The notes beneath the pieces are model-generated. The model searched no databases. It saw only the letters and a list, made by a program, of their open reading frames with translations, and was not told the origin of the DNA. Position numbers and translations under genes: made by a program. Below are positions 45,401-56,151 of a stretch of DNA of 64,000 nucleotides, piece after piece. Position 1 is the stretch's first letter. Every line of letters begins with the position of its first letter. This stretch comes from Panorpa germanica. Taxonomy: Eukaryota > Arthropoda > Insecta > Mecoptera > Panorpidae. The DNA lies in the NCBI GenBank assembly GCA_963678705.1, contig OY783219.1:4030001-4094000 (forward strand). Reading direction: 5' to 3'.

Positions 45401-47421
45401 TTAAAGCTGTCACAGATTTCTATTAATTCTGTTACTAATTCTGAATTGACATGTGAAAGATTTAAATTGTTTAATAAAAGTTCCTTACGGTTGTTAGGAC
45501 TTGATTTTGAAAAATGGTAAATACTAAATTGATCTATCGGTATGATATTCGGTTTGAAATTACTAAGTATTATATTTTTTATTGAAGAATTTATTATTGA
45601 AATATAGAAAATATTTTTGACGGGCTTGATTAATGCATTAGCTAAAAAAACTTCAGGTAACAATTCCCTGGCTACACAAACTCCTACTGTAGAACCTGAC
45701 ATAGGAATTATCTTCCTCGTACGTGCTGGTAAAACGATATTGTTTATATTTATAAGTGGGAGCTCAATTACTTTGCCACATTCTGAGAATTGTACACTGT
45801 TCATTTTTAGATTAATTACTGCATTTAGTTTCCGTAAAATATCTAACCCTATAATTCCATCGTGTTTAATGGGGAAATTTTCTGACACAACCTGTAAAGT
45901 TTGTTTCGACTTATTACTATCTAAAATTATAGAAGTTTTCAGTGAACCTAAGGTATAAGGCGTGCCTTCAGAAATACCCTTCAATAGAATTTTAGATTTA
46001 TTATTAATTCTGACATTGTTATTTAAAATATTTTGTTTAATCAAGGAGATTTGAGAACCAGTATCTAATAAAAATGATACGGTTTTAGCTTTGGCTGCGA
46101 CCATCTTGAATTGGATAGTGTCAACTGTTTGCTTAGCCTTAACATTTTTATTTTTACTGTCAAAACTTAGAATATCATTATTATTTTGTAAATTACCCGT
46201 ATTGATCTCATCAAAATCATAAAAAAAACATAATTCATTATTTGAATTGTGTTGTGTCTTGTTAGTAAAAGATACTTGAGAACCATCAGATATAAGATGT
46301 TTCGATCTTTCACAACAAGTAGAAGGTTCTGATAAAATTGTGGCCTCCCTACAAGTATTAACTTGAGCAATAGGGTTACCCGTATCTAGATTTTCCTTCT
46401 TAATAAAACAATACTTTTCTGTATGACCACTTTTCTTACAATGGTTACAGAACAAATTTTTAGTTTTTGTTTCGACCTTATTAGGAATTTGCTTGCTTGA
46501 AACTGGTTTACTATTAGAATTAGGAACGCTTGGATATGTTTTGACTTTAATATGCCTTCTTCTTTCTAGATTGCGCCACCGTCTCTCCAGAAACTCTGTA
46601 AATTCATTTAAGGTTGGTAATTCAGAATTATTTCTGTTTTCCCATTCCTTTGACGAATTAAAATCTAATTTGGTCTTTAAAATATGTATTAACATAAAAT
46701 CTGAATGATTAGAATATATCCCCAATTCGGTTAATGCTCTAATCGATTCATTAATTTCATCTAGTAGTTTTTTGATATTGATTTCGGACTCTAAACGTAT
46801 AACATTGTAGTTTATTAAATTGTTTAAACAGGTTTCAATAAGTGCTACCTTGTTATCATAACGTTTACAAAGGATGTTCCAAACAATTTCGTAATTATCA
46901 TTTGTTAAAGGATAATTCTTTATGAGTTTGAGTGGTTCTCCTGACAAATTTAACTTTAAATAATGCATTTTTTCAATGCTTGATAGTTTACTATTATTAC
47001 GAATTAAATTTGTAAATAATTCCATAAAACTTTGCCAATTAATATATTCTCCATCAAAAACGGTTAGTTGCATTGGACTTAAGTTCAGATTTTTTATTGA
47101 ATCTATACTTTTTGAGTCGTCTACAATATGTGTATCATTCTCAAATGTTTGCTTATAATTCAACAAGTAAATAAGAGTGTCGTCATAAATACTTTCAACT
47201 TCTATAGACTTACTAACGATAGCCGAAGCTTCTTCATTTTTTAGAGTTGGAAGCAATGCTTCTACGATACTACTATATTTAACCCAAGCTTTGTCTAAGT
47301 TTTTGATTTTTAATTCAACTATTGTTAAGGATGTTGATTGGACTTCTAGATTTTTTGAAAACTCATTAATTAGATTGATTGTATTCTCAACTAGTGTGAG
47401 TGAATGAACGTTCGGTGCCAT
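42472..47421 (-). CDS. Gag-pol polyprotein of the LTR retrotransposon (1,649 aa)
   Basis: Single uninterrupted frame. Residues about 110-290 resemble the DUF1759-type gag known mainly from BEL/Pao elements (FDGEYINWQSF, LNLSGEPLKLI). A CCHC zinc knuckle is at 325-338. The protease has DTG at 453-455 and IIGLDIL near 523. Reverse transcriptase covers about 705-890, with LDLASGF (796) and YLDD (858-861). RNase H follows with TTDAS (1006), TERE (1046) and HVDALSR (1115). Integrase has the His-His-Cys-Cys finger (H1308, H1315, C1345, C1348), the catalytic triad D1377, D1438, E1474 with 35-residue spacing, and a GPY motif at 1613. The PR-RT-RH-IN order and motifs are Ty3-like. All catalytic residues looked for are present. 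There is no stop or frameshift between gag and pol, so gag and pol must share one translation product. No env. Confidence 0.95.
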   Translation of the reverse strand: MAPNVHSLTLVENTINLINEFSKNLEVQSTSLTIVELKIKNLDKAWVKYSSIVEALLPTLKNEEASAIVSKSIEVESIYDDTLIYLLNYKQTFENDTHIVDDSKSIDSIKNLNLSPMQLTVFDGEYINWQSFMELFTNLIRNNSKLSSIEKMHYLKLNLSGEPLKLIKNYPLTNDNYEIVWNILCKRYDNKVALIETCLNNLINYNVIRLESEINIKKLLDEINESIRALTELGIYSNHSDFMLIHILKTKLDFNSSKEWENRNNSELPTLNEFTEFLERRWRNLERRRHIKVKTYPSVPNSNSKPVSSKQIPNKVETKTKNLFCNHCKKSGHTEKYCFIKKENLDTGNPIAQVNTCREATILSEPSTCCERSKHLISDGSQVSFTNKTQHNSNNELCFFYDFDEINTGNLQNNNDILSFDSKNKNVKAKQTVDTIQFKMVAAKAKTVSFLLDTGSQISLIKQNILNNNVRINNKSKILLKGISEGTPYTLGSLKTSIILDSNKSKQTLQVVSENFPIKHDGIIGLDILRKLNAVINLKMNSVQFSECGKVIELPLININNIVLPARTRKIIPMSGSTVGVCVARELLPEVFLANALIKPVKNIFYISIINSSIKNIILSNFKPNIIPIDQFSIYHFSKSSPNNRKELLLNNLNLSHVNSELVTELIEICDSFNDIFFLPGDKLSCTSALSHKIKINSSKPVNVKPYRLPHAQKEIVEKHIQELLVNNIIEESDSPYNAPLLVVPKKPDALGNKQFRVVVDFRKLNEQTTSDAYPLPLIHDILDQLSGAKFFSTLDLASGFHQVPMLPEDKEKTAFSANFKHYQFVRMPFGLKGAPPMFQRLMSHVLTGLQGIDCLIYLDDVVIFGKNISEHNQRLKNVFSKLREHNLKLQPSKCNFLHKDLIYLGHVINETGILPDPSKVEAIKNFPIPNSPKQIKTFLGMSGYYRRHIPHYAEIAKPLYNAANSNVKVLEWSDQCDESFKTLKNKLTISPVLQYPDFSKNFVVTTDASKYAIGAVLSQGTIKESHPIAYASRTLNKAQQNYTTTERELLAVVWAVAHFRPYLYGKFFSIVTDHQALTWLMSIKDPSSRLMRWRIKLEEYNYEVIYRPGSSIPHVDALSRVYSLQVETMDVTYENYLEIIKNKIIINNKVIEHDKSLYDAPTSFSLVDFVSKDFKNSIGNSPELINKFSSINAFLIQEKEVSEIAYVEIDTRFIICLIIKEFHFNLPNYKEIFLALVNLKNFCTLHKITNIAMNRFESELSKLDFAQLRTMIRHIFDKTNIIVHIYNDNILKISDPELINNVISEFHVNPTAGHLGVSKTIKRLKSHFKFPSMIRKVKNFIRQCVSCQKNKVCKLNKCPLTITSTSKHSFERLALDIVYLPKKDDNDKYKYLLTIQDDLTKFTEAIPIINQEANTVAKALVTNVICRYGVPNMILTDQGTNFMSKIFKDICKLLKIKQLKTTAFRPATNGALERVHRTLAEYLRNFCKKQDDWINWIPYAMFVYNTTPHTATGFTPFELIYGHKANLPSIFYKEPIEVNTYNNFIVELKHRLQVARELAINNLVKSKEKTKLYFDKRVNSLFTPKVNELVLLRNEQLPTKGQSKKLLPLYVGPYKVTKIISPVNTEILIGKKHTVVHNNRLKRFCTNE

Positions 47422-47805
47422 AGTACTTAATTAAAGTTATATATAATATACAGACTAAAGATTATTTTGTACCAATAAACGACTCTCCGAAGAACAGGAT
47501 TCTGACAAGGAAAAATTGCTAGCGAAAACAGTAACTCACAGGAAATTTCCGATGGGGCTCAGACACCGCAGTTGTAACAGGAAGGTAGTCTCTCTGATTG
47601 AACAGACTGCTATCTAACTGCTTCAGCTCTTTACTTCTCCTTTTCAAAATTCTTTCTCGTTCATAAAGATGTTCTAAAAATATTAAACATGAATTAATAT
47701 AATTGTAGAAACAATTATAGGAAATATTATAGTAGATATTCAAAAGTATTGGATATAATACTAAAAATATTGAACAATGATGCTACAAAATTGTTATTTT
47801 ATAAC

Positions 47806-48136
47806 AAATATTCAAAAGTATTGAATATAATACTAAAAAATAATAGCTTCAATGAATTACAAGGATGCTACTAATAGATAGGTTATAGCAAATATTCAAA
47901 AGTATTGAATATAATACTAAAAAAAAATAATAGCTTCAATGAACTACAAGGATGCTACTAATAGATAGGTTATAGCAAATATTCAAAAGTATTGAATATA
48001 ATACTAAAAAAATAATAGCTTCAATGAATTACAAGGATGCTACTAATAGATAGGTTATAGCAAATATTCAAAAGTATTGAATATAATACTAAAAAAATAA
48101 TAGCTTCAATGAACTACAAGGATGCTACTAATAGAA
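47806..48136. repeat. 86-bp tandem repeat in the retrotransposon leader
   Basis: Four near-identical units start at about 47806, 47889, 47977 and 48061, each with TATTCAAAAGTATTGAATAT, ATAATAGCTTCAATGA and GGATGCTACTAATAGA. A degraded fifth unit lies at about 47735-47800. Units differ mainly in the length of an A-run. It lies in the untranslated leader between primer-binding site and gag. Confidence 0.9.
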
Positions 48137-48565
48137 AAAAATACAATTATCAATTTATGATAATAATTGTATACAAGATAAAAAGATACTGTCTTATTAT
48201 ACTTAACAAAAAAAACTTTCGATTTTGATCTATGTACAGCTGTGTGCAGGGTTCTGGAAACGATTAACATCAGTTTAGATTATTCCATTTGTTCTAGAAG
48301 CATCCATCCATTCGCTGGGGGCAAAAGATTTCTTTTTTTTCTGGTTCAGCGGGCTGTTGTTTTACATCCACCGGACTTGTAGAAAAATTATGTGAAATAC
48401 AGATGAATTGACGTTCTATCTCGTACTCTTCGGCAATCTTGGAAATAATCGATCGACGTAGTGGTATCCAGAATAATTGATCTGCATCCAGGTGTAGAAT
48501 ATATAGAAAAAAATTTTGGGCGTACCTCTTGGATATTTATGTGTAGGAATATCTCTTCGAGACCC

Positions 48566-48630
48566 CACCTGACACCAATGTTGTAAGTAAGATTCGAGGG
48601 CGGATGTTACACCTGACACCAATGTTGTAA
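48566..48630 (-). other. Primer-binding site, present twice
   Basis: Directly inside the 5' LTR the minus strand reads TTGGTGTCAGGTG, fitting a tRNA primer site (TGG start). The same block with the adjoining LTR octamer (plus strand ACCTGACACCAATGTTGTAA) occurs again 44 bp further in, at 48567-48586. The priming tRNA was not identified. Confidence 0.75.
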
Positions 48631-49364
48631 AATTGTGTCGTATTGTCGTTCTGGAGGAGATTACTCAGCTTACTAGTACATTCTGCAGGGATGCTAGCTT
48701 CTGGTAGTAGATTCTTCAGTTGACGACTTCCAACACCAATTACAGTAGTAATCGAATATCTTTCTTAAGATGATTAATAAGGATTCTTGTTCAGACGGTG
48801 TATTGTTGCAATTAGAGAATACTTGAGCGGTCTAAAGTAACCTCGTTGCGACATGCGACGGTTGAACAATTAGTATCTTTTTATTACTATTAATACAAAC
48901 ACTTTTATTAAAATATATCATTTATTCGTTGTAATATTATATCTGCTTACTTAATTACAATAGTATTTTATTAGATTAACGAAGATGACAGATATAAAAC
49001 AAAATGTAATTCTATAGTGTTATAATTTAATTAATAGTTGAAATGTGCTCACTATTCAATACGTACGAAGTTGCGAATAGTAATGCTTGCTTTGAGACTC
49101 AGGAGAAGACTGGCTTTCAGCGTCTTGTGCAATTTAATATATAATAATTTATTTCACATCACAGAACGCCAATACTGAATTACCAGCATTAAATCAATAT
49201 TAATCTCCACAAACCAGAGACAATATTTATAAGCGCTAAACTTAAATAATTATTCTTTACGATCTTAATACTAATACAAAAACTGTTTACATAATATAAT
49301 TCTATTACATAATTAACATTTAATATCATTAAAAATAAAAGGTAAGTGCGACATATGCGTACTT

Positions 49365-49370
<6 letters not shown>
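48623..49370 (-). repeat. 5' LTR of the retrotransposon
   Basis: This 748-bp LTR is equal in length and, by eye, in sequence to 41438-42185. It is followed outward by the ATAT target duplication, which merges into a long (AT)n tract. The promoter and transcription start must lie here but were not resolved. Confidence 0.95.

Positions 49371-49442
<72 letters not shown>
49371..49442. repeat. (AT)n microsatellite
   Basis: About 36 uninterrupted AT units directly abut the retrotransposon. A shorter AT-rich tract on the other side (41418-41437) is the other part of the same original locus. Confidence 0.97.
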
Positions 49443-49449
<7 letters not shown>

Positions 49450-51409
49450 AATGATTTAGTATTGTAATTTTTTATTGCATTTAAATTGCTTATTAAATAT
49501 TGTCTATTAAGATAGTAGGTCACTTAATCTAAAACGTCAGTATCCCAGTCAGGTACTCACATAGATGCAGTGCCGAATTAAGAGAGCGCGGGGCCCTTAG
49601 CAAAAATATTGTAATTTCATTATATTTGTAGTTGTCTTGTTACAACGAGTTCTTGTGCATAACTAATTTTTGCAGTTTTCTCAGGACCGCGTGGTATTTT
49701 CGTAATGTAGGTGTATTTCATTATTTTACGAACAGTAATACAGTTTTTATTGTGTTTAAACGTTCTTTTATAACACAAATGTCAAAGAGTAACAATAAGT
49801 TGTATAAGTAAGTGTAAAACAAGCTGAATCCATTACGGTTTGTTATGACTAAAACGGAAATGCATAGGTGTCCGTCACAAATATAGAGTATCAAGAATTT
49901 ATTAAAAAAATCAACGTGTTCTCCTAAAAATAAAGAATCCGGCTACTAAAAGTACCATCCGATGCTTGCATTTGCACATCAGACAATTTGTGCAACCTTG
50001 ATTCATATGCACTTCCGCGAAACGTTTAAAAAAAACAGGTTTAAAAAGTACAGAGTCGAGCAAAACATGTTTTTAAATATGAATTTAATTTCTGTTCAAA
50101 TTCTTTTTATGTATGTACGAGTATTTTTCGTTGCATTTAACTTTTTTGCATCTTGCAGTACGTTGAGCAAAACTGAAGGCAACAGCAGCTAAGAGTTTTT
50201 ATGAATGTTTTAATTATTATAAAATTCTTTACTGTTAAAAATAATTCAGTAATGGAGCTTATATGAACTCTTTTTTGCAATCGTGAAAAAACGCTGGGAT
50301 CACCCTGCCGGGAATAATATGTATATTGACTTCTTTATTTTTTTACACGAAAGAACAAAGAGTCTTCTTTTTGCACGTATTGTTTGTTTTAACACAAATC
50401 CCTAAATAATTTTACTACATAAAATGTTTTTTAATTATTTGTTTTGTAAATACAATAAAATTATAAAAGTAATCAGAGCTAGTAATTAGAATTAAATTAC
50501 GTTTATTTCGAGATATTTGTTTGCGATTAGGTTTCATTTGTTATCTGGAATTGTTAATACTTTTAAGTATGGTGAATTTTCTAAAATATCGTATATAAAG
50601 CGGATGTTATTATGCGGAAGTTAATAAAACGTATATTTAATGAATTTATTAGTAAAAGATTTTTCAACCCAATAAACATTTTGGAGTCACTTTGACATCA
50701 TATTGAAGATGCGTCATGATTTTTTTGTCATAAAAGAGTTCATTTATAGTTCAGTTTCTCACATTTTTTCATATAAAATGTCTACTTTATCGGCTACAGA
50801 TGACGGAACCACTCCTCCTGTCGAAATACAAATGAAGATAAAGTTGATGCGAACTATAATTGAAGTGAAATAGTGATAGAAACGTCACTAAATAGGACAC
50901 TCCATCAAATTGTTTACTAGGAAGTCTTTCCCATTTATTTAATGTCAATGTAATAGGTTTATGATAAATTAATTAAATAATAAAACGTAACGTTAAGTAA
51001 AAAATGTTACTTTATTAAATACTTCAAGTCCTATTTTCACTCACTGTTTTTAGTTTTAATTTAAGGTTTTAACCTTAAATGTAATTTTGAACTTGTTAAA
51101 TCATGCGTCATGCGTCTTAATAATATAAATTATTTTGTTTAATATAATTAATATTATTTCTTTATACTTCACAAGCTGATCTTGCATTTATAGGTTAAAA
51201 CTTTAAATTAACACTAAAATTCAGTGAGGCTTAAGTTTACGTTTGTTGTGTAGACAGCATCTGTATTTCGCGGGGCATGACAACAAACATTATATCATTT
51301 TTGTAATTGGTAAGCTATTTATAAGCTAAATTTAACCTAAAACTTTCAAACAATGCAACTCTATTTACCGCTGGTTTCGATTTAATGCCTACACTCCAAT
51401 TAAGTATCA
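49443..51409. other. Non-coding interval with MITE and hAT fragments
   Basis: A hAT-like terminal fragment (CAGTGCCGAATTAAGAGAGC, about 49567) has no visible partner. An inverted GTAAACA-family MITE lies at 50673-50917. The remainder is AT-rich with no recognisable gene. Confidence 0.5.
50673..50917 (-). mobile_element. MITE, GTAAACA-TTTGG family, copy 2 (inverted)
   Basis: The copy runs from TAAACATTTTGGAGTCACTT to TCAAATTGTTTAC, the reverse of the 18870-19114 copy. Internal blocks such as CATATTGAAGATGCG and TCGGCTACA are kept. It encodes nothing. Confidence 0.75.
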
Positions 51410-54400
51410 TCCTATATTATAATGTCCGAGGTGTATGTTTGTTTTCTTATATGTTTATATGTTTACGCGATTCGTATGGTAGCTCGAAAACGGCTCCATG
51501 GAAGTTTTTAAAAATTTCCTATTTCGTAGAGAAAAAAATTCTAAGACTTTTGGCGTCCTCGGATTTTTCCCTGAATTTCCTGGAAACCCGTAATTTTGGA
51601 AAAACTGGAAAAAAAGTGAACCCTTTTTTGCTGTATTACTTTTAATTCGTAAAAGATAGAAAGTTGAAATTTTGCATGTGTATTAAGGTATTCAATGCTG
51701 ACATTTCTCAAAAATTAGAAATTCAAAAAGTGAAAAAGGGGGGGTTGAAGAAATTCGGGGGCCCGGTAGGGAACTTTGGAGAAAGTTCATATTCTGGATT
51801 CTAGAATAATTAAGTATATTATTATTAAAAAAAAATTCAAAATTTCAAAATTTTATTTGGGGGCACGGGGGCAGTATTTGCCGAGAGTAAAAATTGTGCT
51901 AGAAAGTTGAAATTTTGTATATAGGCTAACCTTGGTAACTTATTTACGAATCGAAAAAAAAATTCCCAAATTTTGAAAAAAAGTTGGTCAAATAACGCAT
52001 AAATTGAAAATATTTTTTATTTGGACAAAAAAAATTATTTCTTTAGTCAATTTATATGTGTTAATGTATATGTGCGCGAGTTTATTTATTATTTCAATTT
52101 AAAAATAGAACAGTGAAATATGAAATTTAATTACGAATTATTTTATTGGATTCAAATGATACACGCATAAAAAAGACGTCGCATTGCGACGGGGGTAAAC
52201 TCAAGTATATTATAATGTCCCAGGTGTATATTTATATTCTTATATGTTTATGTGTTTATATGTTTGGTTCGAATTTTGTATGGCATCTCGAAAACGGCTC
52301 CAGGGAAGTTTTTAAAAATTTCCTATTTCGTAGAGAAAAAAATTCTAAGACTTTTGGCGTCCCCGGATTTTTCACTGAATTTCCTGGAAACCCGTAATTT
52401 TGGAAAAACTGGAAAAAAGTGACCCGTATAAGATAGAAAGTTGAAATTTGGCATGTGTATTAAGGTATTCAATGCTGACATTTCTCAAAAATTAGAAATT
52501 CAAAAATTGAAAAAGGGGGGGTTAAAGATATTCGGGGGCCCGGTAGAGAACTTTGGAGAAAATTCATTTTCTGGATTCTAGAATAATTAAGTATATTATT
52601 AATAAAAAAAAAATTCAATATTTCAAAATTTTATTGGGGGGCACAAGGGCAGTATTTGCCGAGAGTAAAAATTGTGCTAGAAAGTTTAAATTTTGTATAT
52701 AGGCTAACCTTGGTAAATTATTTACGAATCGAAAAAAAAATCACACATTTTGAAAAAAAGTTGTCCAAATATCGCATAAATTCAAAATATTTTTTATTTT
52801 GATATAAAAAATGCATTTTCTTAGTCAGTTTGTATGAAAAATTAATTGTTATTAAATTTAAAATCAATATAGGACGAGTTTATTTATAATTTCAATTTAA
52901 AAATGGAATTAAATTTTGACCTGAAATTCAAGCCACTCATAAAAAACAAACGTCGCTTGCGACGGGGGTAAAAGCTAGTCCTATATTATAATGTCCGAGG
53001 TGTATGTTTGTTTTCTTATATGTTTATATGTTTACGCGATTCGTATGGTAGCTCGAAAACGGCTCCATGGAAGTTTTTAAAAATTTCCTATTTCGTAGAG
53101 AAAAAAATTCTAAGACTTTTGGCGTCCCCGAATTTTCCCCTGAATTTCCTGGAAACCCGTAATTTTGGAAAAACTGGAAAAAAAGTGATCCCTTTTTTGC
53201 TGTATTACTTTCAAGTCGTAAAAGATAGAAAGTTGAAATTTTGCATGTGTATTAAGCTATTTAATGCTGACATTTCTCAAAAATTAGAATTTTAAAAATA
53301 GAAAAAGGGGGGGTTGAAGAAATTCGGGGGCCCGGTAGGGAACTTTGGAGAAAGTTCATATTCTGGATTGTAGAATAATTAAGTATATTATTAATAAAAA
53401 AAAATTCAAAATTTCAAAATTTTATTTGGGGGCACGGGGGCAGTATTTTCCGAGAGTAAAAATTGTGCTAGAAAGTTGAAATTTTGTATATAGGCTAACC
53501 TTGGTAACTTATTTACGAATCGAAAAAAAAAATCCCAAATTTTGAAAAAAAGTTGGTCAAATAACGCATAAATTGAAAATATTTTTTATTTTGATAAAAA
53601 AATAATATTTTTTTAGTCAACTTATATGTGTGTATATGTGCGCGAGTTTATTTATTATTTCAATTTAAAAATAGAACAGTTAAATATGAAATTTAATTAC
53701 AAATTATTTTATTGGATTCAAATGATACACGCCAAAAAGACGTCGCATTGCGAAGGGGGTAAACTCAAGTATATTATAAAGTCCCAAGTATATATTTATA
53801 TTCTTATATGTTTATGTGTTTATATGTTTGGTTCGAATTTTGTATGGCATCTCGAAAACGGCTCCAGGGAAGTTTTTAAAAATTTCCTATTTCGTAGAGA
53901 AAAAAATTCTAAGACTTTTGGCGTCCCCGGATTTTTCCCTGAATTTCCTGGAAACCCGTCATTTTGTAAAAACTGGAAAAAAAGTGATCCCTTTTTTGCT
54001 GTATTACTTTTAATTCGTATAAGATAGAAAGTTGAAATTTTGCATGTGTATTAGGGTATTCAATGCTGACATTTCTCAAAAATTAGAATTTCAAAAATTG
54101 AAAAAGGGGGGGTTAAAAAAAATTCGGGGGCCCGGTAGGGAACTTTGTAGAAAATTCATTTTCTGGATTCTAGAATAATTAAGTATATTATTAATAAAAA
54201 AAAAAATAAAATTTTAAAATTTTATTAGGGGGCACGGGGGCAGTATTTGCCGAGAGTAAAAATTGTGCTAGAAAGTTGAAATTTTGTATATAGCCTAACC
54301 TTGGCAACTTATTTACGAATCGAAAAAGAAATCCCAAATTTTGAAAAAAAGTTGTCGCATAAATTCAAAATATTTTTTATTTTGATATAAAAAATGTATT

Positions 54401-56151
54401 TTCTTAGTCAGTTTGTATGAAAAATTAATTGTTATTAAATGTTAAATCAATATAGGACGAGTTTATTTATTATTTCAATTTAAAAATTAAATTTTGACTT
54501 GAAATTCAAGCCACTCACAAAAAACAAACGTCGCTTGCGACGGGGGTAAAAGCTAGTATATTATAATGTCCCAGGTGTATATTTGTGTTCTTATATTCTT
54601 ATATTCTTATATGTTTGGTTCGAATTTTGTATGGCATCTCGAAAACGGCTCCAGGGAAGTTTTTAAAAACTTCCTATGTCGTAGAGAAAAAAATTCTAAG
54701 ACTTTTGGCGTCCCCGGATTTTTCGCTGAATTTCCTGGAAACCCGTAATTTTGGAAAAACTGGAAAAAAAGTGATCCCTTTTTTGCTGTATTACTTTCAA
54801 GTCGTAAAAGATAGAAAGTTGAAATTTTGCATGTGTATTAAGCTCTTTAATGCTGACATTTCTCAAAAATTAGAATTTCAAAAATAGAAAAAGGGGGGGT
54901 TGAAGAAATTCGGGGGCCCGGTAGGGAACTTTGGAGAAAGTTCATATTCTGGATTGTAGAATAATTAAGTATATTATTAATAAAAAAAAATTCAAAATTT
55001 CAAAATTTTATTTGGGGGCACGGGGGCAGTATTTTCCGAGAGTAAAAATTGTGCTAGAAAGTTGAAATTTTGTATATAGGCTAACCTTGGTAACTTATTT
55101 ACGAATCGAAAAAAAAATTCCCAAATTTTGAAAAAAAGTTGGTCAAATAACGCATAAATTGAAAATATTTTTTATTTTGATAAAAAAATAATATTTTTTT
55201 AGTCAATTTATATGTGTGTATATGTGCGCGAGTTTATTTATTATTTCAATTTAAAAATAGAACAGTTAAATATGAAATTTAATTACGAATTATTTTATTG
55301 AATTCAAATGATACACGCCAAAAAGACGTCGCATTGCGACGGGGGTAAACTCAAGTATATTATAATGTCCCAAGTGTATATTTATATTCTTATATGTTTA
55401 TGTGTTTATATGTTTGGTTCGAATTTTGTATGGCATCTCGAAAACGGCTCCAGGGAAGTTTTTAAAAATTTCCTATTTCGTAGAGAAAAAAATTCGAAGA
55501 TTTTGGCGTCCCCGGATTTTGCCCTGAATTTCCTGGAAACCCGTAATTTTGGAAAAACTGGAAAAAAGTGATCCCTTCTTTGCTGTATTACTTTTAATTC
55601 GTATATGATAGAAAGTTGAAATTTTGCATGTGTATTAAAGTATTCAATGCTGACATTTCTCAAAAATTAGAAATTCAAAAATTGAAAATGGGGGGGTTAA
55701 AGAAATTCGTGGGCCCGGTAGGGAACTTTGGAGAAAATTCATTTTCTGGATTCTAGAATAATTAAGTATATTATTAAAAAAAAAAAATCAAAATTTCAAA
55801 ATTTTATTGGGGGGCACGGGGGCAGTATTTGCCGAGAGTAAAAATTGTGCTAGAAAGTTTAAATTTTGTATATAGGCTAACCTTGGTAACTTATTTACGA
55901 ATCGAAAAAAAAATCACAAATTTTGAAAAAAAGTTGTCCAAATATCGCATAAATTCAAAATATTTTTTATTTTGATATAAAAAATGTATTTTCTTAGTCA
56001 GTTTGTATGAAAAATCAATTGTTATTAAATGTAAAATCAATATAGGACGAGTTTATTTATTATTTCAATTTAAAAATGGAATTAAATTTTGACATGAAAT
56101 TCAAGCCACTTGTAAAAAACAAACGTCGCTTGCGACGGGGGTAAAAGCTAG
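51410..56151 (+). mobile_element. Tandem Helitron array: six monomers as three A-B dimers
   Basis: Monomers: A 51410-52205, B 52206-52978, A 52979-53769, B 53770-54556, A 54557-55355, B 55356-56151. The array starts TCCTATATT after a host A and ends GCTAG before a host T. B units end in hairpin CGTCGCTTGCGACG plus GGGGGTAAAAGCTAG; A units end in CGTCGCATTGCGACG plus GGGGGTAAACTCAAG. The second dimer begins TCCTATATT immediately after CTAG with no spacer; the third begins TATATTATAATG, like an internal A/B junction. No Rep/helicase is encoded, and the recurring short frames are repeat shadows. Confidence 0.88.

Larger units (their letters stand above)
41438..49370 (-). mobile_element. Full-length Ty3-type LTR retrotransposon
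   Basis: A 7.9-kb element on the minus strand with 748-bp LTRs at both ends, one intact gag-pol frame, a primer-binding site next to the right (5') LTR and a 4-bp ATAT target duplication within an AT microsatellite. LTRs start TGTTGTAA and end TTACAACA. No env-like frame is present. Between the 5' LTR and gag lie about 1.2 kb of leader with an 86-bp tandem repeat and a short open frame (47743-47519). Apparent LTR identity and the unbroken frame indicate a very recent insertion. Confidence 0.95.

Noticed and set aside
43013..46708. Several plus-strand frames and one minus-strand frame within the gag-pol region.
   Set aside because: They overlap the intact 1,649-codon frame in other phases and have no independent motifs.
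47519..47743. 74-codon frame in the retrotransposon leader.
   Set aside because: Same strand as gag-pol but with no retroelement motif and partly within AT-rich leader; treated as a leader ORF, not a gene.
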